Under the pieces are notes generated by a model. The model made no database searches. It was not told where the DNA came from and was given only the letters and a program-made list of their open reading frames with translations. The translations under genes were made by a program, and so were the position numbers. 6,191 nt of DNA from an uncultured Collinsella sp. (GTDB taxonomy: Bacteria > Actinomycetota > Coriobacteriia > Coriobacteriales > Coriobacteriaceae): positions 1 to 6,191 of the forward strand of contig USFK01000090.1 in NCBI GenBank assembly GCA_900553935.1, in the 5' to 3' direction. Numbering within the stretch: the stretch's first letter is position 1; each line of letters opens with the position of its first letter. Shown here in pieces: positions 1 to 4,824 of this stretch.

Positions 1-145
1 TGATTTCCTTCAGGGCCTTAATCTGCTCAGCCACTTCTTCACGAAGACGGATGCGGGCATCAGTCATCGGACCAGTCAGGTGACGCAAATCATTTTGTTT
101 AGCTTCAATCAGTCTGTCCAGACCATACAATGCCAGACGATGCCC
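1..145 (-). CDS. Unrecognised partial open frame in foreign-looking DNA at the left edge
   Basis: The minus strand is open for 48 codons from about base 145 to the window edge. It encodes a charged, probably helical stretch containing RLIEAKQNDLRHLTG and then RLREEVAEQIKALKEI. The frame is closed upstream by a TGA at 146-148 that overlaps the permease codons, so no native start is visible; a TTG at 128-130 is possible. GC over bases 1-120 is about 48%, below the GC-rich genes to the right, and codons such as AAA, CAA, AAT, GAT and ATT dominate. It reads as the interior or C-terminal part of a gene from another locus or organism, joined onto the permease gene. I do not recognise the family. 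The coiled-coil-like character does not allow a function to be named. The plus strand is also open here, so the strand choice rests on the protein looking natural. Confidence 0.35.
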
Positions 146-375
146 TCAAAGCCGGCAAGCAGGAACTTCCAGGTGGTGAGGTGCGTAAAGAAATACCAAT
201 AGTGGACCGAAAGCTGACCGGTCACATAAAAGCGCTGCAGCACGAGGGCAGCGAGCGCGGCGACGGCAACAAGCGAGATAACGGTGCCGATGCGAATCTT
301 GGCGCGCATCTTGGGGCCGGGAGCCTCGTAGAGCGCATCGCGCATGGTGAGCGCGGAGGCGGAGTGCTTGCTCAT
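109..375 (-). CDS. Amino-acid ABC transporter permease, GluD-like, truncated at its C-terminal side
   Basis: This is the N-terminal part of a second permease for a polar amino-acid uptake system of the GluABCD type. The start MSKHSASALTMRD, the motif LYEAPGPKMRAK (residues 16-27), one membrane helix at about residues 29-47, and the stretch LTTWKFLLAGFEG (about 66-78) match the usual beginning of GluD-like proteins. About 200 further residues would be expected, including the remaining helices and the EAA loop that docks the ATPase. Instead the frame runs through about ten unrelated residues (IVWHCMVWTD) to a TGA. The start ATG overlaps the TGA of the upstream permease gene (ATGA, 372-375), which implies translational coupling. 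The break coincides with the change in base composition near 130-145, so the stop is a junction artefact or insertion, not a natural end. A fragment without the EAA loop should not work as a permease. Confidence 0.75.
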   Translation of the reverse strand: MSKHSASALTMRDALYEAPGPKMRAKIRIGTVISLVAVAALAALVLQRFYVTGQLSVHYWYFFTHLTTWKFLLAGFEGIVWHCMVWTD

Positions 376-1031
376 CGGAGGATCCTCACCTTCTTATCGA
401 TATAGTTGCCAATGTGACTCACCACAAAGGCCGTGCCCAGGTAGCCGAGCGCCGAGATAAAGAACGCGGCGACGCCGCCGAGCGAGCGCGTGTTGATGTA
501 GCTCACCACGCCGGTGAGCTCCTGCGGTTTAAGCGGCACCTGACTGCCGAGCGCGGTGGTGAGCATGACGGCGATAAAGAGGTTGGTCATGGGCAGCACG
601 CTCGAGCGCAGCGCCTGCGGAATCACGATCTTGGCGAGGATACGGCTGAAGCTCATGCCCAGCGAGCGGGCGGCTTCTACCTGGCCGACGCCGACGGTGT
701 TGATGCCGCTCATAAAGTTCTCGGAGCCAAAGGCCGAGCCCAGCAACACCGTGGCGACGATAACGCAGGTGCGGTAGGGCAGGACGACCTTGAGCGGCGG
801 CAGTGCGTAGACGACGATGATGAGCAGCGCGATGCCGGGGATGTTACGGAAGACCTGGACATACAGGTCGCCAAAGACGCGCAGCGGCTTGAGCGGCGAC
901 ACGCGCATCACGGTGACGGCGACGGCCAGCACCATGGCGATGGCAAACGACTCAAGCGTCATGCCCCAGGTTGCTAGCAGCGCGTCAATGTAGTTCTGGC
1001 CATAGAGCGACCAGAGCTCGGAGAGACTCAT
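372..1031 (-). CDS. Amino-acid ABC transporter permease, GluC-like (HAAT family)
   Basis: A 219-residue inner-membrane subunit of a polar amino-acid ABC importer; complete and of normal length for the family. Hydrophobic helices lie at about residues 24-43, 62-84, 87-104, 146-162 and 186-206. The segment VFRNIPGIALLI (about 60-71) is the HAAT-family signature that reads RGTP in many relatives. The cytoplasmic EAA loop, which contacts the ATPase, is seen as EAARSLGMSFSRI...PQAL at residues 119-141. The start ATG is preceded by GGGAGGT at 5-nt spacing, a good ribosome binding site. It is the second gene of the minus-strand operon, 138 bp after the binding-protein gene and overlapping the next permease by 4 bp. 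The pair would form a heterodimeric channel like GluC/GluD; the ATPase gene is not in the window. The substrate is inferred (glutamate, glutamine or aspartate class), not shown. Confidence 0.9.
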   Translation of the reverse strand: MSLSELWSLYGQNYIDALLATWGMTLESFAIAMVLAVAVTVMRVSPLKPLRVFGDLYVQVFRNIPGIALLIIVVYALPPLKVVLPYRTCVIVATVLLGSAFGSENFMSGINTVGVGQVEAARSLGMSFSRILAKIVIPQALRSSVLPMTNLFIAVMLTTALGSQVPLKPQELTGVVSYINTRSLGGVAAFFISALGYLGTAFVVSHIGNYIDKKVRILR

Positions 1032-1055
1032 GCGGACCTCCCGCCGATAAGGAAA

Positions 1056-1081
1056 GGGGCTCCCGTGTGTACGGAAGCCCC
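1056..1081 (-). terminator. Intra-operon stem-loop between binding-protein and permease genes
   Basis: On the minus strand the sequence GGGGCTTCCGT / ACAC / ACGGGAGCCCC forms an 11-bp stem with one G-U pair and a 4-nt loop. It is followed by TTTCCTTATC, a loosely U-rich stretch. The G-U pair exists only in the minus-strand RNA; on the plus strand it would be a C-A mismatch, which supports a role in the sense transcript. It lies in the 138-bp gap after the binding-protein stop. Its likely role is partial termination or protection of the 3' end of the binding-protein mRNA, giving more binding protein than permease, as is common in ABC importer operons. The U-tract is imperfect, so full termination is unlikely. 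Confidence 0.6.
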
Positions 1082-1169
1082 GACAACTCAGTGAAGAAAC
1101 AGTTTAGCGCAATAAAGCGCACCGTGCGTTTCCGTATGGTTTCGTTGCGGCCGTTACTAGGCGCGTTGC

Positions 1170-2162
1170 CTAGGCGCCGATCTCGGGCAGCTCGGGAACA
1201 TTGGTGTCACCCGTGCGGTCGCCGATGCAGATCTGCCACAGCTCGGTCCAGGTGCCGTCGTCCTCAATCTTCTTAAGGAAGTCGTTAACGAAGGCGACGC
1301 CGTCGGAATCGAGCGGCAGGCCGATGCCATAGGGCTCCTTGCTGCCGAAGGGCTTGCCGGCGATCTTATACTTACCGGGCTCGCGGACCAGGGCGCTCTG
1401 CTGCATGTTGTTGTCGATGACGTAGGCGTCAACGCGACCCTGCTGGAGTGCCTGGCGGGCCTCCTCGTCGGTCTTGAACTCCTGCTGGCTGGCCTTGGGA
1501 GCGAGCTCCTCCAGGATGGCAGGGCCGTTGGAGCCGGACTGGACGGCGACGTTCTTGTCGGCCAGGTCGTCGACGCTCTTGATGTCGTCGTTGTCGGCGA
1601 GCACCAGGATGGCCTGCTGGGTGTAGTAGTAGGGACCGGCAAAGGAGACGAGCTTCTTGCGATCGTCAGTGATGGTGTAGGTGGCAAAGACGGCGTCGAC
1701 CTGGCCGTTCTGCAGGACGGACTCACGCGTGTCCGAGGTCACCTGGGTGATCTCGACCTTGTTCTCGCCCAGAATGTAGTTGGACAGGAGCTGTGCGATA
1801 CCGGCGTCGAAGCCGCGGGTCTGACCGTCCTTCTCGTTGAGGAGGGAGAAGAGCGTGGAGGTCTGGACGCCACCGATCGTAAAGACGCCGGCATCCTTGA
1901 CGGCCGTAGCCCAGGTGCTGGCGGCGATGGCGTCGTCATCGGCCTTGGGGCCGTCGTTGACGAGCTTGTCGAATGCCTTGGCGTCGAGCGTGGCGGAAAC
2001 CTCGGTATCCTCGGAGCTCTTGGAGGAACCGGCGGAACCCTTGTCGGCCTCGGTACTGGTGTCGGAGCAGCCGGCAAGACCAAGGCCGGCGACGGTTGCG
2101 AAGGTGGCGGCGACGAAGCCGCGGCGGTCGAGAACGACCTGCTGGGAGAGGTTCTTGCTCAT
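1170..2162 (-). CDS. Amino-acid ABC transporter substrate-binding lipoprotein (SBP_bac_3, GluB/GlnH type)
   Basis: A 330-residue extracellular binding protein that would capture a polar amino acid and deliver it to the permeases encoded downstream. Residues 1-32 form a lipoprotein signal: R13-R14 in DRRGFVA, a hydrophobic run, then the lipobox L29-A-G-C32, so the mature protein is lipid-anchored at C32. The twin arginine suggests Tat export. A Ser/Thr/Glu/Asp-rich linker follows (about 33-58). The family 3 fold then runs from about residue 90 to 315, with GFDAGIAQLL (117-126), the binding-site region VTSDTRESVLQNGQVDAVFA (141-160), TITDDRKK (163-170), and VDAYVIDNN in the second half (244-252). 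The start ATG has AAAGGTG 7 nt upstream. It is the first gene of the operon. The exact ligand cannot be read from the sequence; similarity in character to GluB points to glutamate, glutamine or aspartate. Confidence 0.92.
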   Translation of the reverse strand: MSKNLSQQVVLDRRGFVAATFATVAGLGLAGCSDTSTEADKGSAGSSKSSEDTEVSATLDAKAFDKLVNDGPKADDDAIAASTWATAVKDAGVFTIGGVQTSTLFSLLNEKDGQTRGFDAGIAQLLSNYILGENKVEITQVTSDTRESVLQNGQVDAVFATYTITDDRKKLVSFAGPYYYTQQAILVLADNDDIKSVDDLADKNVAVQSGSNGPAILEELAPKASQQEFKTDEEARQALQQGRVDAYVIDNNMQQSALVREPGKYKIAGKPFGSKEPYGIGLPLDSDGVAFVNDFLKKIEDDGTWTELWQICIGDRTGDTNVPELPEIGA

Positions 2163-2205
2163 GGTAGAACACCTTTCTCAATAAAATCCCTAGCGGTTGA
2201 GTAGA

Positions 2206-2235
2206 GTTATACCCCATCCCGTTCAAATGGGTCAA
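2206..2235 (-). promoter_or_regulatory. Sigma70-like promoter of the amino-acid transporter operon
   Basis: The minus strand reads TTGACC (2230-2235), an 18-bp spacer, then TATAAC (2206-2211). This matches 5 of 6 bases at each box, and transcription would start near 2199, about 37 nt before the ATG. Between the boxes lies a short inverted repeat CCCAT/ATGGG (2213-2217 and 2227-2231), which could be an operator half-site pair but is too short to be sure. Confidence 0.65.
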
Positions 2236-2277
2236 CACGAAATGACTCAGAAACATACTTACCTTATGGGTTATTCT

Positions 2278-2312
2278 ACCTACCAAAAAGGGACAGATTT
2301 ATTTTGGCAGGT
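2278..2312. repeat. Stem-loop with GGGACAG in its loop
   Basis: The arms ACCTACCAAAA (2278-2288) and TTTTGGCAGGT (2302-2312) pair over 10 of 11 positions around a 13-nt loop that contains GGGACAG. On the plus strand TTTATC follows, on the minus strand AGAATAACC, so neither side has a convincing U-tract. It lies upstream of the transporter promoter and of the short ORF at 2432. The same loop word recurs in the stem-loop at 2471-2508, which suggests a dispersed hairpin family, not a simple terminator. Confidence 0.5.
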
Positions 2313-2386
2313 TTTATCTGGGCAAACGTCGGTTATTGCTGCCGAGATGACGTTTTGCGGTCGGCGTGGCCGCTCGCGGCGGTCGT

Positions 2387-2424
2387 TATAATGGCGGCAA
2401 CGCGACATATATATAAGTAAGGAG
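2387..2424 (+). promoter_or_regulatory. TATAAT box and strong ribosome binding site for the 12-codon ORF
   Basis: A consensus TATAAT lies at 2387-2392. No -35 hexamer can be seen at the usual distance: bases 2362-2371 are GC-rich, and the nearest TTGCGG (2355-2360) is 26 bp away. Transcription would begin near 2399. TAAGGAG (2418-2424) is a near-perfect Shine-Dalgarno sequence 7 nt before the ATG at 2432. The stretch between, 2407-2417, is AT-only, keeping the initiation region unstructured in an otherwise GC-rich genome. The ribosome site is convincing; the promoter is tentative. Confidence 0.45.
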
Positions 2425-2431
2425 ATCGCGC

Positions 2432-2470
2432 ATGAACGGTTATTCGTTTTTCGCGCCGATCGTGACCTAA
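2432..2470 (+). CDS. 12-residue leader-like peptide ORF (MNGYSFFAPIVT)
   Basis: ATG AAC GGT TAT TCG TTT TTC GCG CCG ATC GTG ACC TAA is a minimal ORF preceded by TAAGGAG at ideal 7-nt spacing and, 40 bp upstream, by TATAAT. The stop codon is followed at the very next base by the left arm of a perfect 14-bp stem-loop (2471-2508). A ribosome sitting at the stop would cover that arm and prevent the hairpin. This is the geometry of a leader peptide in transcription attenuation. The peptide has one Tyr and two Phe in a row, reminiscent of, but weaker than, aromatic amino-acid leaders. Oddly, no gene follows on this strand for more than 2 kb, only a palindrome array and a terminator. Other readings are a small functional peptide or an mRNA-like small RNA. 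Translation is likely from the ribosome site; the function is unknown. Confidence 0.5.
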   Translation: MNGYSFFAPIVT

Positions 2471-2508
2471 AACCACCACAAAGGGGACAGTGAGCCTTTG
2501 TGGTGGTT
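2471..2508 (+). terminator. Perfect 14-bp stem-loop right after the leader-like ORF
   Basis: The arms AACCACCACAAAGG (2471-2484) and CCTTTGTGGTGGTT (2495-2508) are exactly complementary around the 10-nt loop GGGACAGTGA. The downstream bases CTTACAG do not form a U-tract beyond the TT ending the arm, so it would be a weak intrinsic terminator; an attenuator, transcript stabiliser or dispersed hairpin repeat are alternatives. The loop shares GGGACAG with the stem-loop at 2278-2312. Confidence 0.6.
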
Positions 2509-2540
2509 CTTACAGATGTAGCTGCCTGCCTCGCTGTTTT

Positions 2541-2599
2541 TGTCTCAATCTGTAACATCTGCAGCCATTTTTGCCGAGTATCTGTTACAGATCGAGATT
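2541..2599. repeat. Palindromic unit 1 of 3 (17-bp repeats R1 and R2)
   Basis: R1 TGTCTCAATCTGTAACA (2541-2557) is followed after exactly 25 bp by its inverted partner R2 TGTTACAGATCGAGATT (2583-2599). The partner has three changes from the exact reverse complement; as plus-strand RNA one becomes a G-U pair and two are mismatches. The unit is 59 bp long, as are the next two. Just upstream, TTACAGAT (2510-2517) could be a decayed trace of another inverted copy. Confidence 0.85.
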
Positions 2600-2620
2600 T
2601 TCTCTTCAGGGGAATTCGAA

Positions 2621-2679
2621 TGTCTCAATCTGTAACAGGTAGACGAGGAAATGGGTTCTTACTGTTACAGATTGAGACA
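2621..2679. repeat. Palindromic unit 2 of 3 (17-bp repeats R3 and R4, perfect)
   Basis: R3 (2621-2637) is identical to R1, and R4 TGTTACAGATTGAGACA (2663-2679) is its exact reverse complement, giving a perfect 17-bp stem and a 25-nt loop. It lies 21 bp after unit 1. The spacers before and after it both contain TCAGGGG (2606-2612 and 2684-2690), so the longer repeated period is 80-81 bp. Confidence 0.9.
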
Positions 2680-2701
2680 AAGGTCAGGGGCAAAGACGGT
2701 T

Positions 2702-2760
2702 TGTCTCGATCTATAACAGCTAGACGCGGATATGTCCGCTAGATGTTACAGATTGAGATA
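2702..2760. repeat. Palindromic unit 3 of 3 (17-bp repeats R5 and R6)
   Basis: R5 TGTCTCGATCTATAACA (2702-2718) and R6 TGTTACAGATTGAGATA (2744-2760) flank a 25-nt loop. Two of the three positions that break exact complementarity become G-U pairs in plus-strand RNA; the third is an A-C mismatch. The loop contains a further small inverted repeat, GCGGA/TCCGC. About 15 of 25 loop bases match the loop of unit 2 (shared TAGACG), which indicates duplication of the whole unit. Confidence 0.85.
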
Positions 2761-2780
2761 ATCGCGTCGCGAAAATATAA

Positions 2781-2816
2781 ACCTCCGCAGGGGTGCTTCC
2801 CTTGCGGAGGTTTTTT
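2781..2816. terminator. Strong terminator closing the DXS-like gene and the opposite strand
   Basis: The arms ACCTCCGCAGGGG (2781-2793) and CCCTTGCGGAGGT (2799-2811) form a 13-bp stem with one G-T pair and a 5-nt loop TGCTT. On the plus strand the T-tract TTTTTT (2811-2816) follows directly, so it is a textbook terminator for any transcript coming through the palindrome array. On the minus strand it begins within the stop codon of the DXS-like gene, and GGTTTATATTTTC follows, so it should end that transcript too. Confidence 0.85.
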
Positions 2817-4596
2817 ACTCGTTAAGTAGCCTTACGGCTTCGGCGGCCATGTTCTCGACCGTCATGCCGTTCTGCGCGAGCAGTTCGTTGGGGTCGTAGC
2901 GGTCGGGGAAGCCCTTGGCGATGCCAAAGGTGCGCGTGCGCAACGGCGTGCATGCCAGATAACATGCCACGCGCTCGCCCCAGCCGCCGTCCAAGATACC
3001 GTCCTCGAGGGTGACGACAACGCGATGCTCGGCGGCAAGGCTGTCGAGGAACTCGCGGTCGAGCTCGGTTGCAAAGCGCGGGTTGACGAGCGTGGCCTCG
3101 ATGCCGTACTCGGCGGTCAGACGGTTTGCCACGCGCTCGCCCAGCTCAAAGAAATCGCCGAGCGCGAGCACGGCCACGTCGCGACCCTGGCGCACCACGT
3201 TGTAACGAACGGCGCCGTAATCGGCGTCCTCGGCAGGCGCCAAGTCGGGGCGGCTTACCAAGCCAATGCCCGGCACGCGAATCGCCACGGGATGCTCGCG
3301 GTGATCGAGCGACCAGCTCAGCATGGACAGATATTCCTCCATACAGGAAGGCGCCAGGTAACGCATATTGGGGAGAGCGCCCAGCATGGAAATATCAAAG
3401 AACGAAAGATGCGTCTCGGATGTGGTGCCAAAGATCGACGCGCCAAACACCAGGATCGTTGCCGGGGCGTCGTTGAGGCACAGGTCGTGCCACAGTTCGT
3501 CGTAGGCGCGCTGCAAAAACGTGCCGTACACACCAAAGACTGGCTTGGCGCCCGAGCGTGCAAGCGCGGTGGCAAAGGTCACGGCATGCTCCTCGGCAAT
3601 GCCCACATCGACGAACTGTTTGCCGGCGGCAGCGCGAAGCTCGGGTGTAAAGCCCATGATGTAGGGCGTGGCGGCCGTGATGCCCACGACCTGCGGATCG
3701 CGCTCGATGGCGGCGCTGAGCGCCTCACCCGTAATGTCGGCATAGGTGCGCGGCGCAGGCTCGCTCGGATGGCCCGGGCAGAGCTTGCGTCCAGTCGCCA
3801 TGTCAAACGGACCCACGTGGTGCCAGCGTTCGGGGTCGCTCTGGGCTGGCTCAAAGCCCTTACCCTTGGCGGTGGAGACGTGCAGCACGATGGGATGATC
3901 GATATTGCGCAGTTCCTGCAGCGCGTCGACCAGGGCCAACACATCGTTGCCGGCGTCCAGATAGCGGTAGTCGAGTCCCATCGCGCGGAAAACGTTGCGC
4001 TCGCAGGTGCCGTTGCTGGCGCGTAGCTCGGCCAGATTGCGATACAGGCCACCGTGGTTCTCGGCGATGGACTGGTCGTTGTCATTGACGATGATGATCA
4101 GGTTGCTGTCGAGATCGGCGACATTGTTGAAGCCCTCAAACGCTAGGCCGCCCGAAAGCGAGCCGTCGCCAATGATGGTGATTACGTTGTACGTATCGCC
4201 TGCCAGGTCACGAGCGTGCGCCAGGCCGCAGCCCAGGCTCACCGACGTGGAGGTATGGCCCATGGCGAACAGGTCGTGCTCGGACTCGTCGGGATTGGCA
4301 AAGCCAGAAGCCTCACCATAACGCTCCGGATCGATATAAGTGTACGCGCGCCCCGTCAGCGCCTTGTGGGCGTAGGTCTGGTGCGAAACGTCAAAGACAA
4401 TCTTGTCGATGGGGGAGTTAAACACACGATGAAGCGCAACCGTGAGCTCAACGACGCCCAGGTTGGGGGCAACGTGCCCGCCGACGGCGGCGGAGCTTTC
4501 GAGGATTGCCTGGCGGATCTCGCCGCAGAGCAGCGGAAGCTCGGCACGGTCGAGAGCCTTGACGTCCTCGGGCGTTGTCGTTTGCGTAAGCAGCAT
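2815..4596 (-). CDS. dxs: DXS-like thiamine-diphosphate enzyme (1-deoxy-D-xylulose-5-phosphate synthase family)
   Basis: A 593-residue cytoplasmic enzyme with the full DXS layout: TPP-binding domain (about 1-280), pyrimidine-binding domain (about 283-445) and C-terminal transketolase domain (about 460-590). True DXS joins pyruvate and glyceraldehyde 3-phosphate to make DXP for isoprenoid, thiamine and pyridoxal synthesis. Kept here, with E. coli equivalents, are H41 (H49), H72 (H80), the G143-D-G...N171-D-N TPP/metal motif, catalytic E335 (E370), Y357 (Y392), H396 (H431) and R440 (R478). Two substrate-side residues differ: G385 stands at the R420 position (FGAS instead of DRAG) and T392 at the D427 position (GTTSETH instead of GADGQTH). 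It is about 25-40 residues shorter than common DXS, with NPDESEHD where GFPKR-like sequence is usual. I recall a DXS-like paralogue group with these features, also in bacteria lacking the MEP pathway, so the substrate may not be that of DXS. ATG 4596 is the first start after an in-frame stop; GGAG lies 12 nt upstream, rather far. No isoprenoid genes adjoin it. Confidence 0.85.
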   Translation of the reverse strand: MLLTQTTTPEDVKALDRAELPLLCGEIRQAILESSAAVGGHVAPNLGVVELTVALHRVFNSPIDKIVFDVSHQTYAHKALTGRAYTYIDPERYGEASGFANPDESEHDLFAMGHTSTSVSLGCGLAHARDLAGDTYNVITIIGDGSLSGGLAFEGFNNVADLDSNLIIIVNDNDQSIAENHGGLYRNLAELRASNGTCERNVFRAMGLDYRYLDAGNDVLALVDALQELRNIDHPIVLHVSTAKGKGFEPAQSDPERWHHVGPFDMATGRKLCPGHPSEPAPRTYADITGEALSAAIERDPQVVGITAATPYIMGFTPELRAAAGKQFVDVGIAEEHAVTFATALARSGAKPVFGVYGTFLQRAYDELWHDLCLNDAPATILVFGASIFGTTSETHLSFFDISMLGALPNMRYLAPSCMEEYLSMLSWSLDHREHPVAIRVPGIGLVSRPDLAPAEDADYGAVRYNVVRQGRDVAVLALGDFFELGERVANRLTAEYGIEATLVNPRFATELDREFLDSLAAEHRVVVTLEDGILDGGWGERVACYLACTPLRTRTFGIAKGFPDRYDPNELLAQNGMTVENMAAEAVRLLNE

Positions 4597-4708
4597 CGTT
4601 GTGGGTTACTCCATGCGAATCGAGCGCCAGCGCTCCCTCAGCCGGCACAATTGCACAAGACAGTCTCGCACATTTTGGCGTTTGATATGTGACGGCGGCG
4701 CGGTAATT

Positions 4709-4735
4709 CGCCAACTGGCGGGGCAAAACGTTTTG
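4709..4735. promoter_or_regulatory. Operator-like palindromes in the divergent intergenic region
   Basis: CAAAACGTTTTG (4724-4735) is a perfect 12-bp palindrome with a central CG, the form bound by LacI/GalR-family regulators and similar to catabolite-responsive elements. Three bases before it, CGCCAACTGGCG (4709-4720) is a second inverted repeat (5-bp arms). Both lie between the divergent starts at 4596 and 4825, about 90-125 bp from each, so one regulator could act on both transcripts. I could not identify convincing -35/-10 pairs for either gene in this 228-bp gap. Confidence 0.4.
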
Positions 4736-4824
4736 TCCGATGCCATACTGATATGTTCCATGATGTTTTTATCGATTGTGCACAGGCCGTGGCTTGTCGC
4801 CGTGAGTCGCTGGAAGGAGACAGC

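Noticed and set aside
414..977. A 187-codon plus-strand open frame opposite permease 1
   Set aside because: It mirrors the codon periodicity of the real permease gene, and its composition (Arg, His, Asp, Gly) is not protein-like.
1157..1177. Direct repeat CTAGGCGC at the end of the binding-protein gene
   Set aside because: Only 8 bp and two copies 13 bp apart; it may be a small local duplication and gives no basis for a functional claim.
2500..2742. An 80-codon plus-strand open frame across the palindrome array
   Set aside because: It begins within the hairpin arm at 2495-2508, runs through the inverted repeats, and has no ribosome site; any frame across such repeats would be structural noise.
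2541..2760. CRISPR array
   Set aside because: The repeats are only 17 bp, alternate in orientation and diverge, and the intervals are partly related to each other; there are no cas genes in the window.
2762..2772. Short palindrome TCGCG-T-CGCGA before the terminator
   Set aside because: Five-base arms of CpG-rich sequence are expected by chance in this genome, and it has no clear relation to the 17-bp repeats.
3025..4026. A 333-codon plus-strand open frame opposite the DXS-like gene
   Set aside because: It lies wholly antisense to a well-supported gene with conserved motifs; long antisense frames are expected in GC-rich codons, and its protein is rich in Arg, His and Gly without a recognisable domain.
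4753..4824. N-terminal extension of the HD protein by 24 residues
   Set aside because: No ribosome site precedes the upstream ATG, whereas AAGGAG lies 5 nt before ATG 4825; the extension would also encroach on the divergent regulatory region.
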